The notes: generated from the sequence alone by a model not told the origin. Positions 15,789-25,467 are shown, counted from the stretch's first letter. The stretch is 64,000 bases of DNA from Caldilineaceae bacterium (GCA_019637695.1 JAHBVG010000029.1:1-64000), one strand, 5' to 3'. Made by a program: numbers and translations.

Positions 15789-16931
15789 ATGAAAATCACC
15801 GCTCTGGAAACGCTGAAACTTTCGCGTATGCACGAACTCGAACGCCAGTGGATCACCAGCCAGTACCGCACGATAAAGGCCGACTGCGCCGTGGTGCTGA
15901 TCCACACCGACGAAGGCGTAACCGGCATCGGTGAAGCCTGCGCCTATGGCAACCCCACGCTGATCGAGGAATGGGTCAACTGGCTCAGCCCCACGCTGAT
16001 CGGCAAAGATCCCAGCGATCCCTCGATTGTGCCGCACACCAACTACCGCTCCTGGTCCTATGATTGCGCCGTGGCGGGGATCGACTGCGCCTGGTGGGAT
16101 CTGCGCGGCAAGATCGAAGGCAAGCGGGTCAGCGAACTGCTCACGGATCGTCCCATCGAACGCGTGCGCCTCTACGCCTCTAGCGGATGCCGCTACGACT
16201 GGCGCAAAAATCCCCATCAGTTGATTGAAGAGGCATTGGAGTACATCGATCAGGGCTACACGGCCATGAAGTTCCGCATTGGCACCCACTGGGCCTGGGA
16301 CGGCGTCACCGTGGATCGCTTTTTAGGGTTGGTGCGCGAGCTGGCGCAGGAGGTCAACGGGCGCATGGAGTTGATGCTCGACGGCAACCAACGCCTGACC
16401 GAGGAGGAGGCGTTGCAGATCGCCGTAGATCTGGATCGGCTGGGCTTCGCCTGGTTCGAGGAGCCGATCCCACAGACCGACATTGACGGCTATGTGCGTC
16501 TCAACGCTGCGGTGGATATGCACATCACCGGCGGCGAGCAGTTTACCACGCTGGAACAGTTCCGCCCGTACATCGAACGCCACGCCTATGGCATTGTGCA
16601 GCCGGACGTGGGCTGGTGCGGCATCACCGAGGGGATGCGCATCGCCGAGATGGCCCATCGCTACGGCATCGACTGCTGCCCGCACAGTTGGCACAACGGT
16701 CTCATGTGCATGGAAAACGGCCATTTTGTCGCCGCCCTGCCCAATCCGCGCGTGCTGGAACTCTGCATGATCCAGGGGCCGTTGCAATGGGGAATGTTGC
16801 AACAGCAGCCCATCGAAAACGGCTACCTTACCCTGTCCGACTGCCCCGGCCTCGGCGTCGATCTGGCAGACGATGTCGCCGCACGCTTCCCCTATGTCGA
16901 GGGCGGGTACGCTATTCAGGTGCAACGCTAA
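15789..16931 (+). CDS. Mandelate racemase/muconate lactonizing family enzyme (enolase superfamily), copy 1
   Basis: 380 residues, two-domain enolase-superfamily protein. The Mg-binding ligands are Asp198 (LMLDGNQ), Glu224 (WFEEP) and Glu250 (TGGEQ). The bases are Lys161 in KFRIG (a K-x-R motif) and His299 in PHSWHNG, placing it in the mandelate racemase subgroup, whose members mostly dehydrate sugar acids. ATG 15789 with AGGA upstream was chosen over an earlier in-frame codon. The next gene is a close paralogue. The likely job is dehydration of an aldonic or similar acid made from the imported sugar; the exact substrate cannot be read from sequence. Confidence 0.92.
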   Translation: MKITALETLKLSRMHELERQWITSQYRTIKADCAVVLIHTDEGVTGIGEACAYGNPTLIEEWVNWLSPTLIGKDPSDPSIVPHTNYRSWSYDCAVAGIDCAWWDLRGKIEGKRVSELLTDRPIERVRLYASSGCRYDWRKNPHQLIEEALEYIDQGYTAMKFRIGTHWAWDGVTVDRFLGLVRELAQEVNGRMELMLDGNQRLTEEEALQIAVDLDRLGFAWFEEPIPQTDIDGYVRLNAAVDMHITGGEQFTTLEQFRPYIERHAYGIVQPDVGWCGITEGMRIAEMAHRYGIDCCPHSWHNGLMCMENGHFVAALPNPRVLELCMIQGPLQWGMLQQQPIENGYLTLSDCPGLGVDLADDVAARFPYVEGGYAIQVQR

Positions 16932-16995
16932 GAGGACGAAAGACGGCGGACGGCGATACACAACCTATCCTCCTGAACACTGACAAAGGATGCCC

Positions 16996-18141
16996 ATGAA
17001 GATCACCAAACTCGAAACTCTCTGTCTCTCGCGGATGCACGAACCGGAACGGCAGTGGATCACGGCGAAATATCGCACGGTGAAGGCCGATTGCGCCATC
17101 GTGGCTATCCACACCGACGAAGGATTGACCGGTATCGGCGAGGCGTCGGCCTATGGCGTACCTTCGCGCATCCGCGAGTGGGTGGAATGGCTCTCGTCCG
17201 CGTTGATTGGCCGCGACCCGAATGACCCCACGATTGCGCCCCACCCCAACGGCAAGGGCCGTCCGCACGATTGCGCCGTGGGCGGCATCGACTGCGCCCT
17301 TTGGGATCTGCGCGCCAAGATCGCGGGCAAACGGGTCAGCCAGATCCTTTCCCCCGACGCCGCCGACAAAGTGCGCATCTACGCCTCCAGCGGATGCCGC
17401 TACGATTGGCGCAAACGCCCCGAACAGTTGATCGAAGAGGCCCTGGACTACGTGGCGCAGGGCATCACGGCCATGAAGTTCCGTATCGGCACCGATTGGG
17501 TTTGGGACGGCGTCACCGTGGATCGCTTCTTGGGGTTGGTGCGCGAGCTATCCCAGGCTGTGGACGGGCGCATGGATCTGGCGCTCGACGGCAACTGCCG
17601 TCTCACCGAAGAGCAGTCGATGCCCATCGCCCTCGAATTGGATCGGCTGGGCTTCGCCTGGTTCGAGGAACCCATGCCCCGCGACAACATCGACGGCTAC
17701 GCCCGCCTCTGCGCTGCCGTAGAGATGCCGGTCACCGGCGGCGAAAGCTTCACCACGTTAGAGGAATTCCGCCCCTACTTCGAGAAAAAAGCCTACGACG
17801 TTGTGCAGCCCGACGCCGGGGTTTGCGGCATAAGCGAACTTGTGCGCATCGCCGAGATGGCCCAGCACTACGGGTGCAAGATGTACCCGCACAGTTGGCA
17901 CAACGGGTTGATGGCCATGGCCCACGCCCACGCCATCGCCGCCCTGCCCAATTCGGACATTTTGGAAGTCTGCATGATCCAGGGGCCGCTGCAATGGGGC
18001 ATCCTCGCCCAGCCGCCGCAGATTGAAAACGGCTATCTTCACCTGCCGGATCGCCCCGGATTGGGCGTGGATGTCGCCGATGACGTCGTGGAACGCTTCC
18101 CCTACATTGAAGGCCACTACGCCATCACCATAGATCGGTGA
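16996..18141 (+). CDS. Mandelate racemase family enzyme, tandem copy 2
   Basis: 381 residues, about 75% identical to the preceding enzyme over the first 83 residues, with the same catalytic set at the same positions (Lys161 in KFRIG, LDGNC, WFEEP, TGGES, PHSWHNG). Two ATGs lie 6 bases apart; 16996 has AAAGG at the better distance. The tandem copies are separated by 64 bases and are likely co-transcribed. Differences near the active-site loops (MQ/GN, GGEQF versus GGESF) suggest related but not identical substrates. Confidence 0.92.
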   Translation: MKITKLETLCLSRMHEPERQWITAKYRTVKADCAIVAIHTDEGLTGIGEASAYGVPSRIREWVEWLSSALIGRDPNDPTIAPHPNGKGRPHDCAVGGIDCALWDLRAKIAGKRVSQILSPDAADKVRIYASSGCRYDWRKRPEQLIEEALDYVAQGITAMKFRIGTDWVWDGVTVDRFLGLVRELSQAVDGRMDLALDGNCRLTEEQSMPIALELDRLGFAWFEEPMPRDNIDGYARLCAAVEMPVTGGESFTTLEEFRPYFEKKAYDVVQPDAGVCGISELVRIAEMAQHYGCKMYPHSWHNGLMAMAHAHAIAALPNSDILEVCMIQGPLQWGILAQPPQIENGYLHLPDRPGLGVDVADDVVERFPYIEGHYAITIDR

Positions 18142-18181
18142 CAGAGCGCGGAGGGTGTTGCGTCCTCCGCGTTTATGATTA

Positions 18182-18287
18182 GAATGTATCAAAATGAGTT
18201 GAAGCGGAGTAGGCACGCCCACGTGCCGTCCTGTCCGCACGAAGGCGTGCTCACTCGGCGTCCCAACCGAGTTTGAATACACCCTTA
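18182..18287. mobile_element. MITE-like hairpin element, TCAAAATGAGTTG family, copy 1
   Basis: The left end GAATGTATCAAAATGAGTTG (18182-18201) resembles the left end of the element at 29942, and the right end GAATACACCCTTA (18275-18287) resembles that element's right end. An inner stem pairs AGCACGCC-like arms around CACGCCCACGTGCCG, a core also seen in the element at 33026. It fills the space between the enolase-family gene and the convergent lipoprotein gene, reaching that gene's stop codon, and may act as its terminator. Confidence 0.55.
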
Positions 18288-19988
18288 TGATGATTCCCCC
18301 ACGTAGCGGACGCGATAGATGATGCCCGTGGCGTAATCGCCAATGAGGAGATCGCCATTGACATCGGTCGCCAACGGTAGAGGACGGCTCAATCCGTCCA
18401 CAAAGAGCGACGGCTCTCCCCGATAGGTCACTCCGTCGAAAGTATCGACGGGAAAAAGTTGGATGCGATCTACGGTCTGCCCCACCGGTTCGGGACTAAA
18501 GACCGATCCAAAGAGCGAGACATAGAGCGTGCGATAATCTTCGGGCCAATCGGGGTTGTCAATATAGGCCAGACTATTGGCGCTTGCGTGAGGGACCACC
18601 TCGTAGACCGGGCTGCTGTAGGGATCGCCCTCGGCTTCGGGGTCCGCGTTGCCGAACTGATCAGGGAAGCCGTAGTGGTGTCCCCAGCGGATATGGTTCA
18701 CCTCGTCGGGGGCATAGTGGAAATCGGGGCCATTTTCGCCGGCAAAGAGCGCCCAATCCACGCCATCGCCGTGGGGGATCGGCGCCCAGATCAGCCCATA
18801 GGCGTTGCGTACACCCTCTGCCACCATCTCCAAATCATCCAATCTGGTTCCATCCCTGGGGAAGCGCAGGATCGACGCGCTGAACTCGCCGCCCGCCTCT
18901 AGATCATCGACAGAACCGAGACCGAAGTAGATCCACGAATAAGCTGGCTCTCCGGTGAAGGGATCATCCACCGGATTCCAGGCCAGGCCATTGTTTTGGT
19001 GGCGTCCCCACGGGAGGCCCTCAAAGCGCAGTTCGCGCAGATCGGCGATGCCGTCGCCCGTGGTATCGAGCGTTCGCCACAAGCGACCATGCCCACCGAT
19101 CCAGACTGCCCCATCTACAGGATCGTAGAGCAGCCCCACCGCTTCGGCGAAACCGCTGGCGTAGAGAATCCGGCTCTCGTAGATGCCATCTCCGTCTAGA
19201 TCTCGATACCACCAGACGCGTCCCTGTTGGGTGCTGGCGAGCAGATTCCCGGCGGATATGACCTGAATCTGGGTGATCGTGAGCAGATCGGCGGCGATTG
19301 GCTCGATCACAAAACCATCGGGTACGCTCAGTTCTTCGGGCGAAAAGGGGACAGCAACGTTATCCTCCCAAATGGTATAAAAATGTACCCCATCGAGTAT
19401 AAGGCTGCCGGCCATATCCGCCCATTCAAAGACAATCTGAAGCTCACGTAGCGAGTCGGCGTCTACCAGTGTTCCTGTTTCGTCGTAGATCTCGCGCAAG
19501 GGGAAATAGAGGGTTTGCCCATTTGCCTGTAAGTCACCACGAGGAAGCCGTTGGTAGATGCGACGACCATCCTCTTCGACAAAGTAGAGGTTGAGATCCA
19601 ATTCACCTTCAACATAGAGATCCAAACCGAGGACCTCGCTTCCGGTCAGCGGTAAACCGCCTGCGGGCAGACGCAACGCCCAACGCGCAAAGCTGGACGC
19701 ATCCACCTCTACACTGATCTGCTGCTGAGCGCCGTCTGCCTCGCAACGGAGAGTGACCCCCTCTGGGTGGTCACATGCGATAGAGACATCCTCGGCGGCG
19801 AGCAGATTTGTATCCACGCCTGCTGTTTGTACTTCGTGAGGAATTGGCGTAGCCAATCGGGTCACTGGCGTTGCGATAGCATCAGTTAATTCAGGGGTGA
19901 TTTGCCCACATCCGGTTAACAGCAACAGGGCCGTACAACAGAGAAGCCAGGTACGGAGAGAATACACATTGATCAACTGCAAAAACAT
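18285..19988 (-). CDS. Sorbosone/glucose dehydrogenase-like beta-propeller lipoprotein
   Basis: 567 residues. A lipoprotein signal ends in LLTGC (acylated Cys27). Residues about 50-200 form a beta-rich domain resembling a carbohydrate-binding module. Residues about 215-565 are a six-bladed propeller of the PQQ-type sorbosone/aldose dehydrogenase family, with DLDGDGIYES, DTTGDGIADL and DVNGDLLIGD loops that look like calcium sites. GGAG lies 7 bases before ATG 19988, preferred over the upstream in-frame start. It would oxidise or bind sugars at the outer face. Whether it binds PQQ is uncertain, since many members lack activity. Confidence 0.8.
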   Translation of the reverse strand: MFLQLINVYSLRTWLLCCTALLLLTGCGQITPELTDAIATPVTRLATPIPHEVQTAGVDTNLLAAEDVSIACDHPEGVTLRCEADGAQQQISVEVDASSFARWALRLPAGGLPLTGSEVLGLDLYVEGELDLNLYFVEEDGRRIYQRLPRGDLQANGQTLYFPLREIYDETGTLVDADSLRELQIVFEWADMAGSLILDGVHFYTIWEDNVAVPFSPEELSVPDGFVIEPIAADLLTITQIQVISAGNLLASTQQGRVWWYRDLDGDGIYESRILYASGFAEAVGLLYDPVDGAVWIGGHGRLWRTLDTTGDGIADLRELRFEGLPWGRHQNNGLAWNPVDDPFTGEPAYSWIYFGLGSVDDLEAGGEFSASILRFPRDGTRLDDLEMVAEGVRNAYGLIWAPIPHGDGVDWALFAGENGPDFHYAPDEVNHIRWGHHYGFPDQFGNADPEAEGDPYSSPVYEVVPHASANSLAYIDNPDWPEDYRTLYVSLFGSVFSPEPVGQTVDRIQLFPVDTFDGVTYRGEPSLFVDGLSRPLPLATDVNGDLLIGDYATGIIYRVRYVGESS

Positions 19989-20117
19989 AAGAGACTCCAA
20001 TGGACAACGGATAATCAACTACTATGTGAAACGGCGTTGTCCATTCTACCTGACTCCTCGCCCGTGCGCGAATCACTGCTATCTGCCAAATTTTTTGTCG
20101 CAGCGCTTTCGAGGAAA

Positions 20118-20615
20118 TCATACCCCACAAAAATCATTCACCTTGACCAGCCGCCAATAGTTGATCCTATTCTCACGATGATAGGAAAACCTATCCACTG
20201 CTTGCCGCGCCAGTAGCAGTCCCCAGCCGCCCGGCTTTGTCCGCTCCCATAGACAGGAGAGATCCCCAGAGTCCGTGCGCGGTTCAAAGGCGCGTCCCCC
20301 ATCACTGAGGACGACCTCGACAGAGTCGACGAAGAGAGAGAGCTCGACCCTCAGCCAGTTTTCAGCGTTTGGGATCGGGTAAGCGTGGCGGACAATGTTT
20401 TCTGCGATCTCCATAGTTGCCGCCAGAATGCTGAATTGGATTTCCGCAGCGTGTTGGTCGGTCCAGTTTTCTGAAATCGGTGCGATCTGGAGCCCAAAAT
20501 TACCCAATGCAGTCTGGAGCGTAGAAAGCGCTGCCGGCGTGATCGATAGATCCATTTTTTGCTGGGCAAGGATGACGATTTCATTCCTTTGCATATAAAA
20601 ATCTTTCGTTGACAT
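20118..20615 (-). CDS. RsbW-like anti-sigma factor / GHKL ATPase
   Basis: 165 residues with the GHKL boxes of serine-protein kinases that inhibit sigma factors: N box ENIVRHAY, G1 LSDGGRAFEP, G2 GGWGLLLARQAVDRF. Proteins of this type bind a sigma factor or phosphorylate an STAS antagonist. No sigma factor or STAS gene is adjacent, so the partner is elsewhere. The start is uncertain: ATG 20615 gives a compact protein, while an in-frame ATG at 20669 would add 18 residues. Confidence 0.8.
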   Translation of the reverse strand: MSTKDFYMQRNEIVILAQQKMDLSITPAALSTLQTALGNFGLQIAPISENWTDQHAAEIQFSILAATMEIAENIVRHAYPIPNAENWLRVELSLFVDSVEVVLSDGGRAFEPRTDSGDLSCLWERTKPGGWGLLLARQAVDRFSYHRENRINYWRLVKVNDFCGV

Positions 20616-20799
20616 AGTTTGTACCCCATGATAGAATCGCCTGACAGCGGTTCCCTGGTACTTTAACATGACCAGTGACGGTGCTTGAATTCTAACCTCT
20701 CCCCAAACAATGAGTTCAACTGAAGACCAACCTGTTGCCTCGCCCGGATAGGGCGCGCCGAGTCCATTTTTTTGTCACCACATCATCAAAGGAGAAGGA

Positions 20800-22164
20800 A
20801 TGATGAACCAGCATGAATCGAAGCGAATACTCTTGAGCCGCCGCGCTTTCTTGCGCAACACCGCACTGGGGATCGGCGCTGTTGCCCTCGCTGGCTGCGC
20901 CGTGCCAATAGCGCCGCAGGCCGGTAGCGGCGGATCCGCTGCCCCTGCCCCGGCCGCTACCACCCTCTCGTTCCTCACTCAGGGCGGCAATCAAATGGCG
21001 TTCGACCGCTATGAGCCGCTGATCCCCCAATTTCAGGAAGCGAACGGGGGCATCACCGTCGAGCCGATCTGGGAGCCGGGTGGGGCGATTGAAGTGCAGA
21101 CCAAGTTGCTCACCCTCATCGCCGCCGGGGATGCGCCAGATGTCTATTGGGCGCACAGCTACACCAACGCCGGCCAGGCCAAGCGCAACATCCAAATGGA
21201 TCTGACCCCATACATCGACAGCGATCCTTCGGTGGGTGAGGACGCCTGGCTGCTGGCTGCCTGGCTGGACTTCCAAATCGACGGCAAACAGATCGGCTTC
21301 CCGCGCGAGACCACCAGCACGGTGATGATCTACAACAAAGATCTGTTCGAGCAGCACGGGCTGCCCATCCCGGTTGACAACTGGACCTGGGCCGATTTCG
21401 AGAACGCTGCCGCCACCATCACAGAAGGCGAAGGCGCAGACAAGATCTTTGGCACTGCGGACTGGCATCTCAATCGCAACACATGGATCAAAATGTGGCA
21501 AAAGGGCGGGGATGTTGTCAGCGGAGACGGCACCCAATTTACAATGAACCAGGAGCCCAGCCTGGAGCAGATCCGCGAGATCGCTGCATGGCACCACGAT
21601 CTGGGCGTACATCTTTCGGCCAGCACAGCGGAAGCTGGCGGCTTCACCACTGCGGATCTCTTCACCACAGGCAAGATCGGTATGTTCCCGCAATTTTCGG
21701 TCTTCTCTGGCGTGTTGGCTTCGGAATTTGAATGGGACATTGCCCACCTGCCCAAAGATCCCGACGACATCGCCACCACCCGTGTGGCCTCCGCCGGGCA
21801 CAGCATGTACTCCGGTACATCCAAGGGCGACGCGGCCTGGCAGTGGCTGCGCTATCTGGGCAACGAGGAAGCCTTCCGCCACTGGGTGGACGCCACCGGC
21901 CTCGCCGTGCCTTCGCTCAAGGTTGTAGCGGAAAGTTTCCTGGAATCAAGCGCGGCCAGCCTGCCGCCGACGTCCCATATCATGCTTGATGCCTTCCAAT
22001 ACGGACGCCCCGAACCGGTCGCTGGGGATTGGATTGGGGTCCATCGTGAAATCCAGCCTGCGCTGAACTCCATCTACGGGATTGAGAAGGCCGATCCACA
22101 GGCCGCGCTGGACGCCATCGCCTCCCGCGTGGAAGAGCTGATCAACTTCGTCCCCGGTGGGTGA
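20800..22164 (+). CDS. Sugar-binding lipoprotein with twin-arginine signal
   Basis: 454 residues, family 1 extracellular solute-binding protein. The N-terminus combines a twin-arginine motif (SRRAFLRN) with a lipobox (ALAGC, Cys33), so it is probably exported folded by Tat and then lipidated. The ligand domains follow, with ITVEPIWEPGG and AGDAPDVYWAHSY typical of UgpB/MalE relatives. AAAGGAG precedes ATG 20800. It heads an operon with two permeases; no ATPase is encoded here. Confidence 0.92.
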   Translation: MMNQHESKRILLSRRAFLRNTALGIGAVALAGCAVPIAPQAGSGGSAAPAPAATTLSFLTQGGNQMAFDRYEPLIPQFQEANGGITVEPIWEPGGAIEVQTKLLTLIAAGDAPDVYWAHSYTNAGQAKRNIQMDLTPYIDSDPSVGEDAWLLAAWLDFQIDGKQIGFPRETTSTVMIYNKDLFEQHGLPIPVDNWTWADFENAAATITEGEGADKIFGTADWHLNRNTWIKMWQKGGDVVSGDGTQFTMNQEPSLEQIREIAAWHHDLGVHLSASTAEAGGFTTADLFTTGKIGMFPQFSVFSGVLASEFEWDIAHLPKDPDDIATTRVASAGHSMYSGTSKGDAAWQWLRYLGNEEAFRHWVDATGLAVPSLKVVAESFLESSAASLPPTSHIMLDAFQYGRPEPVAGDWIGVHREIQPALNSIYGIEKADPQAALDAIASRVEELINFVPGG

Positions 22165-22239
22165 GAATGACAAGCTCACAAGACGACAAGGCGGATAGTA
22201 GGAACGACGGTGAAATAACTTGAGTCTTGTGGGGATTAA

Positions 22240-22292
22240 GAGAGTAAGAGATTGAGAGAGTAGAAGATTGTCTCCCTTAATCTCTTACTCTC
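22240..22292. repeat. Inverted repeat between binding protein and permease genes
   Basis: GAGAGTAAGAGATT (22240-22253) and its exact complement (22279-22292) form a 14-base stem with a purine-rich loop. In an operon this position often serves as an attenuator that gives more binding protein than permease mRNA. The words also belong to the intergenic repeat vocabulary of this genome, so the regulatory role is only a suggestion. Confidence 0.5.
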
Positions 22293-22361
22293 TCAATCTC
22301 CAATCTCTGGTCAATCTATGGATATTGAATCGCTGATCCTTAAAGCTGAGAGGTTATACTG

Positions 22362-23291
22362 ATGGGCTTCCACTCTCTTTCCCAACGCTGGCAACAGAAT
22401 CGGCGCAGCCTGCTCTGGTCCGAACGGCGCGATGCATTTATCTTTCTGCTGCCCTGGATCATCGGTTTCCTGGTCTTTACCGCCGGGCCAATGTTGGCAT
22501 CGCTCTATATTTCCTTCACAAGCTGGGAGATTGTGACGCCGAGCCGGTGGGTGGGCCTCGCCCAGTACACGCGCATGTTCAACGATGACCGTTTCTGGCT
22601 CTCCCTTTGGAACACCAGCTATTACGTCTTCATCGGTGTGCCCTTGCATCTCTTCTTGGCGCTGTTGGCGGCGCTGGCAATGAACAAGGATCTGCGTGGG
22701 ATTCGCTTCTTTCGCACGGCCTACTATGTGCCATCGCTGACGCCTGTGGTCGCCAACTCGATCCTATGGATCTGGATCTTCCACCCGGAATGGGGATTGG
22801 CCAATGGCTTCCTGCGCTGGATCGGTCTGGAAGGTCTCTATTGGCTGCAAGATCCGCGGCTGGCAAAGCCGGCCTTTATCCTCATGAGCTTTTGGACCAT
22901 CGGCGGGCAGATGATCATCCTGTTGGCCGGGCTGAAGGGGATTCCCCATTCGCTCTACGAGGCCGCCGACATTGATGGGGCCAACAATTGGCAGCGCTTC
23001 TGGCACATTACCCTGCCCCTGCTGACACCCGCACTCTTCTTCAACTTGATCATTGCTATCATCGGCGCGTTTCAGGTCTTCACCCAGGCGTATATTATGA
23101 CCGAAGGCGGACCCAACCACGCCACCCTCTTCTATTTGCTCTATCTCTACCGTATGGCCTTTGAGAATTTCCGCATGGGCTATGCGTCGGCCATGGCCTG
23201 GGTACTCTTTTTGATCGTCCTCGTCTTTACGATCATCCAATTCAGACTCTCGGACCGCTGGGTCTTTTACGAAGGCGATCTGCGCAAATAA
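22362..23291 (+). CDS. Sugar ABC transporter permease, UgpA/MalF type
   Basis: 309 residues with six membrane spans and the EAA loop SLYEAADIDGANNWQRFWH at about residue 195-215. Second gene of the 20.8-24.2 kb transporter, followed after 12 bases by the partner permease. The conserved WGLANGFLRWIG and TEGGPNHAT segments are normal for this family. Confidence 0.92.
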   Translation: MGFHSLSQRWQQNRRSLLWSERRDAFIFLLPWIIGFLVFTAGPMLASLYISFTSWEIVTPSRWVGLAQYTRMFNDDRFWLSLWNTSYYVFIGVPLHLFLALLAALAMNKDLRGIRFFRTAYYVPSLTPVVANSILWIWIFHPEWGLANGFLRWIGLEGLYWLQDPRLAKPAFILMSFWTIGGQMIILLAGLKGIPHSLYEAADIDGANNWQRFWHITLPLLTPALFFNLIIAIIGAFQVFTQAYIMTEGGPNHATLFYLLYLYRMAFENFRMGYASAMAWVLFLIVLVFTIIQFRLSDRWVFYEGDLRK

Positions 23292-23303
23292 GGGGAAGGT
23301 CTC

Positions 23304-24209
23304 ATGCAACTGAGCAGCAATAAAGAGGCAGGAAGATTGATTACACCCGCCAGGGTCGGCGGCTGGTCGCGCAAGCGGATTATGAAGATCGTCCACGATG
23401 TGGTCTGGTACACGATCCTTTCGTTTTTCGGATTGGTGCTGGCGTTGCCCCTGATCTGGCTGGTCTCCACATCGCTGAAGACAGGCCCACAGACCTTTCT
23501 CATGCCGCCCCGTTGGATTCCCGACCCGGTGGTATGGGGAAATTATCCCCAGGCATTTCAGGCGGTTCCCTTCCAGCAATACTTTTGGAATACCTTCCAG
23601 ATCGTGATCATGGCGACGCTGGGCACACTGCTCACCTCGTCTATGGCGGCCTTTGCCTTTGCCCGTCTGCGCTTTCCCTATCGAGGTACGCTCTTTTTGC
23701 TGGTCCTCTCGACAATTATGCTGCCCTCGATTGTCACCTTGATCCCCACCTTTATTGTCTTTCGCCAATTGAGGTGGATCAACACGCTGCTGCCGCTGAT
23801 CGTTCCCTATTGGCTGGGAGGCAGCGCCTTTTTCATCTTCCTCTTCCGCCAGTTCTTTATGACCATCCCTTACGAATTAGACGAAGCCGCGCGCATGGAT
23901 GGGGCCAGCAACTACCGTATTTATTGGAACATCCTGTTGCCGCTCTCCAAACCAATTTTGGCGACGGTAGCGGTCTTCTCGTTTATCAACCATTGGAACA
24001 GCTTCTTCGAGCCGCTCATCTACCTGCAAAATCCCCGAAAATGGACCATGGCGATTGGGTTGCTGGGCTTCAAAGATCTCTACTCGACCAGTTGGAACTT
24101 GATGATGGCCGCCAGCACCGCCATGATCCTGCCCCTGCTGATCCTCTTCTTCCTTGCCCAGCGCTACTTTGTCAGCGGAATTCAAATGTCGGGGATTGCG
24201 GGGAGATAG
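23304..24209 (+). CDS. Sugar ABC transporter permease, UgpE/MalG type
   Basis: 301 residues, six spans, EAA loop ELDEAARMDGASNYRIYWN. AAGGGGAAGG precedes the ATG. Its last codons (…SGIAGR) and stop are formed by G-rich repeat words (24191-24218), so the 3' end of this gene merges with an intergenic repeat block that has four G runs. Completes the importer begun at 20800; the ATPase must be supplied from elsewhere, possibly by the pair at 36.4-38.6 kb. Confidence 0.92.
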   Translation: MQLSSNKEAGRLITPARVGGWSRKRIMKIVHDVVWYTILSFFGLVLALPLIWLVSTSLKTGPQTFLMPPRWIPDPVVWGNYPQAFQAVPFQQYFWNTFQIVIMATLGTLLTSSMAAFAFARLRFPYRGTLFLLVLSTIMLPSIVTLIPTFIVFRQLRWINTLLPLIVPYWLGGSAFFIFLFRQFFMTIPYELDEAARMDGASNYRIYWNILLPLSKPILATVAVFSFINHWNSFFEPLIYLQNPRKWTMAIGLLGFKDLYSTSWNLMMAASTAMILPLLILFFLAQRYFVSGIQMSGIAGR

Positions 24210-24322
24210 GGGATTGGGACGAGCTTCTGAAATCTCCTAATCGCCCAATCGCCCTAGACTAGAGATTAGCGATTGGAGATTAGAGATTGTCCCCCCAGTC
24301 CCCAATCATCACGGAGTACTCT

Positions 24323-25399
24323 ATGACAACCAAACCACTTCTCATCGACACAGACATCCACCCCAACGCCAGTTCGGCGCGCATTATGGACTTTCTGCCC
24401 GAACCGTGGCGGACGCGCTACGCCGGCGGCAATCGTTCGTCCACCAGCCTGGGTTGGTGGAATCCCAACGGCGTTAACCGCCCGGACGCCGTGACCGACG
24501 ACGGCGAACGCATTGAGGGCGATCCTTACCTGCTGGCGCGCCACTTTTTGGACGCATACGGCATCGACTACGCCGTGTTGATCACCGGCGGCACGCTGCA
24601 CCTGGGCCTTTCGCCCGAAGCCGACTACGCCGCCTCGGTGATCGCGGCCACCAACGATGTGATGATCCACGACTGGTTGCCCGCCGATGACCGCTACCGC
24701 TACGCCCTGGCCGTCTATCCCAACGACCCGGAACTGGCCGTGCGCGAGATCCACCGCTACGGCGACCATCCTGGCGTGGTGCAGGTGCAGATGCCCAGCG
24801 CCGCGCGCATTCCCTACGGACAGCGCTATTACCATCCCATCTACCAGGCAGCGGCGGAACACAACCTGCCCGTGGCGATCCATCCTGGCGCGGAAGGGGT
24901 AGGATTGTCAGGTCCGCCCACGGCGGCCGGCTTCCCCACCAGTTATCTGGAATGGCACACTGGATTGGTGGCGACCTACATTGCCCACGCCACCAGCCTC
25001 ATCACCGAAGGTGTCTTTCAGAAGTTCCCCACGCTGAAGTTCATCCTCGTGGAGGGGGGGATCTCGTGGCTGCCGCCGATCCTGTGGCGGCTGGACAAGA
25101 ACTGGAAAGCGCTACGGGTGATGGCCCCCTGGGTGGATCGGCTCCCCAGCGAGATCGCCCAAGATCATTTCCTGCTTACCACGCAGCCGGTGGAAGAACC
25201 GGAGAACCCCAAACATCTCCACGCCATGCTCGACATGTTCGACGCCGCGCGCATGGTCATGTTTTCCAGCGACTTCCCCCATTGGGACGGCGACGCGCCG
25301 GACTTCGCCGCCCGTCAATTCCCTGCAGCGTTGCGCGCCCGCATCATGGGTGAAACCGCCGCAGAGTTGTACGGGTTGCAGCAGCGCGAGGTGGCGTAA
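24323..25399 (+). CDS. Amidohydrolase family 2 protein (metal-dependent TIM-barrel hydrolase or decarboxylase)
   Basis: 358 residues. Family features: an N-terminal IDTDIHPN strand end (D-x-H instead of the H-x-H of other amidohydrolases), HPGAEG around residue 190, LVEGGISWLPPILWRLDKNW, and the late acidic SSDFPHWDGD. Members hydrolyse lactones or amides or decarboxylate aromatic acids. ATG 24323 with GGAG 6 bases upstream is preferred; the in-frame extension runs back into repeat words. Lying just behind the transporter, it may open a sugar lactone. The substrate is unknown. Confidence 0.88.
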   Translation: MTTKPLLIDTDIHPNASSARIMDFLPEPWRTRYAGGNRSSTSLGWWNPNGVNRPDAVTDDGERIEGDPYLLARHFLDAYGIDYAVLITGGTLHLGLSPEADYAASVIAATNDVMIHDWLPADDRYRYALAVYPNDPELAVREIHRYGDHPGVVQVQMPSAARIPYGQRYYHPIYQAAAEHNLPVAIHPGAEGVGLSGPPTAAGFPTSYLEWHTGLVATYIAHATSLITEGVFQKFPTLKFILVEGGISWLPPILWRLDKNWKALRVMAPWVDRLPSEIAQDHFLLTTQPVEEPENPKHLHAMLDMFDAARMVMFSSDFPHWDGDAPDFAARQFPAALRARIMGETAAELYGLQQREVA

Positions 25400-25467
25400 G
25401 AGGCAGGGAAGAAGAGAGGAAGAGAAGAAGAGAGGAAAGCCCCGATCCCCAGTCCCCGATCCCTTTC
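25400..25467. repeat. GA-rich tract and C-rich word block between convergent genes
   Basis: A purine-only tract of GAAGAAGAG units is followed by four C runs spaced by three bases (25440-25463), the complement of the GATTGGGGACTGGGG word, so the minus strand has quadruplex potential. The block separates the convergent amidohydrolase and FabH genes. A similar GA tract occurs at 58368-58414. Confidence 0.65.

Noticed and set aside
20716..21882. 388-codon minus-strand frame over the binding-protein gene
   Set aside because: The plus-strand frame carries a Tat/lipoprotein signal and family motifs; the minus frame is a shadow.
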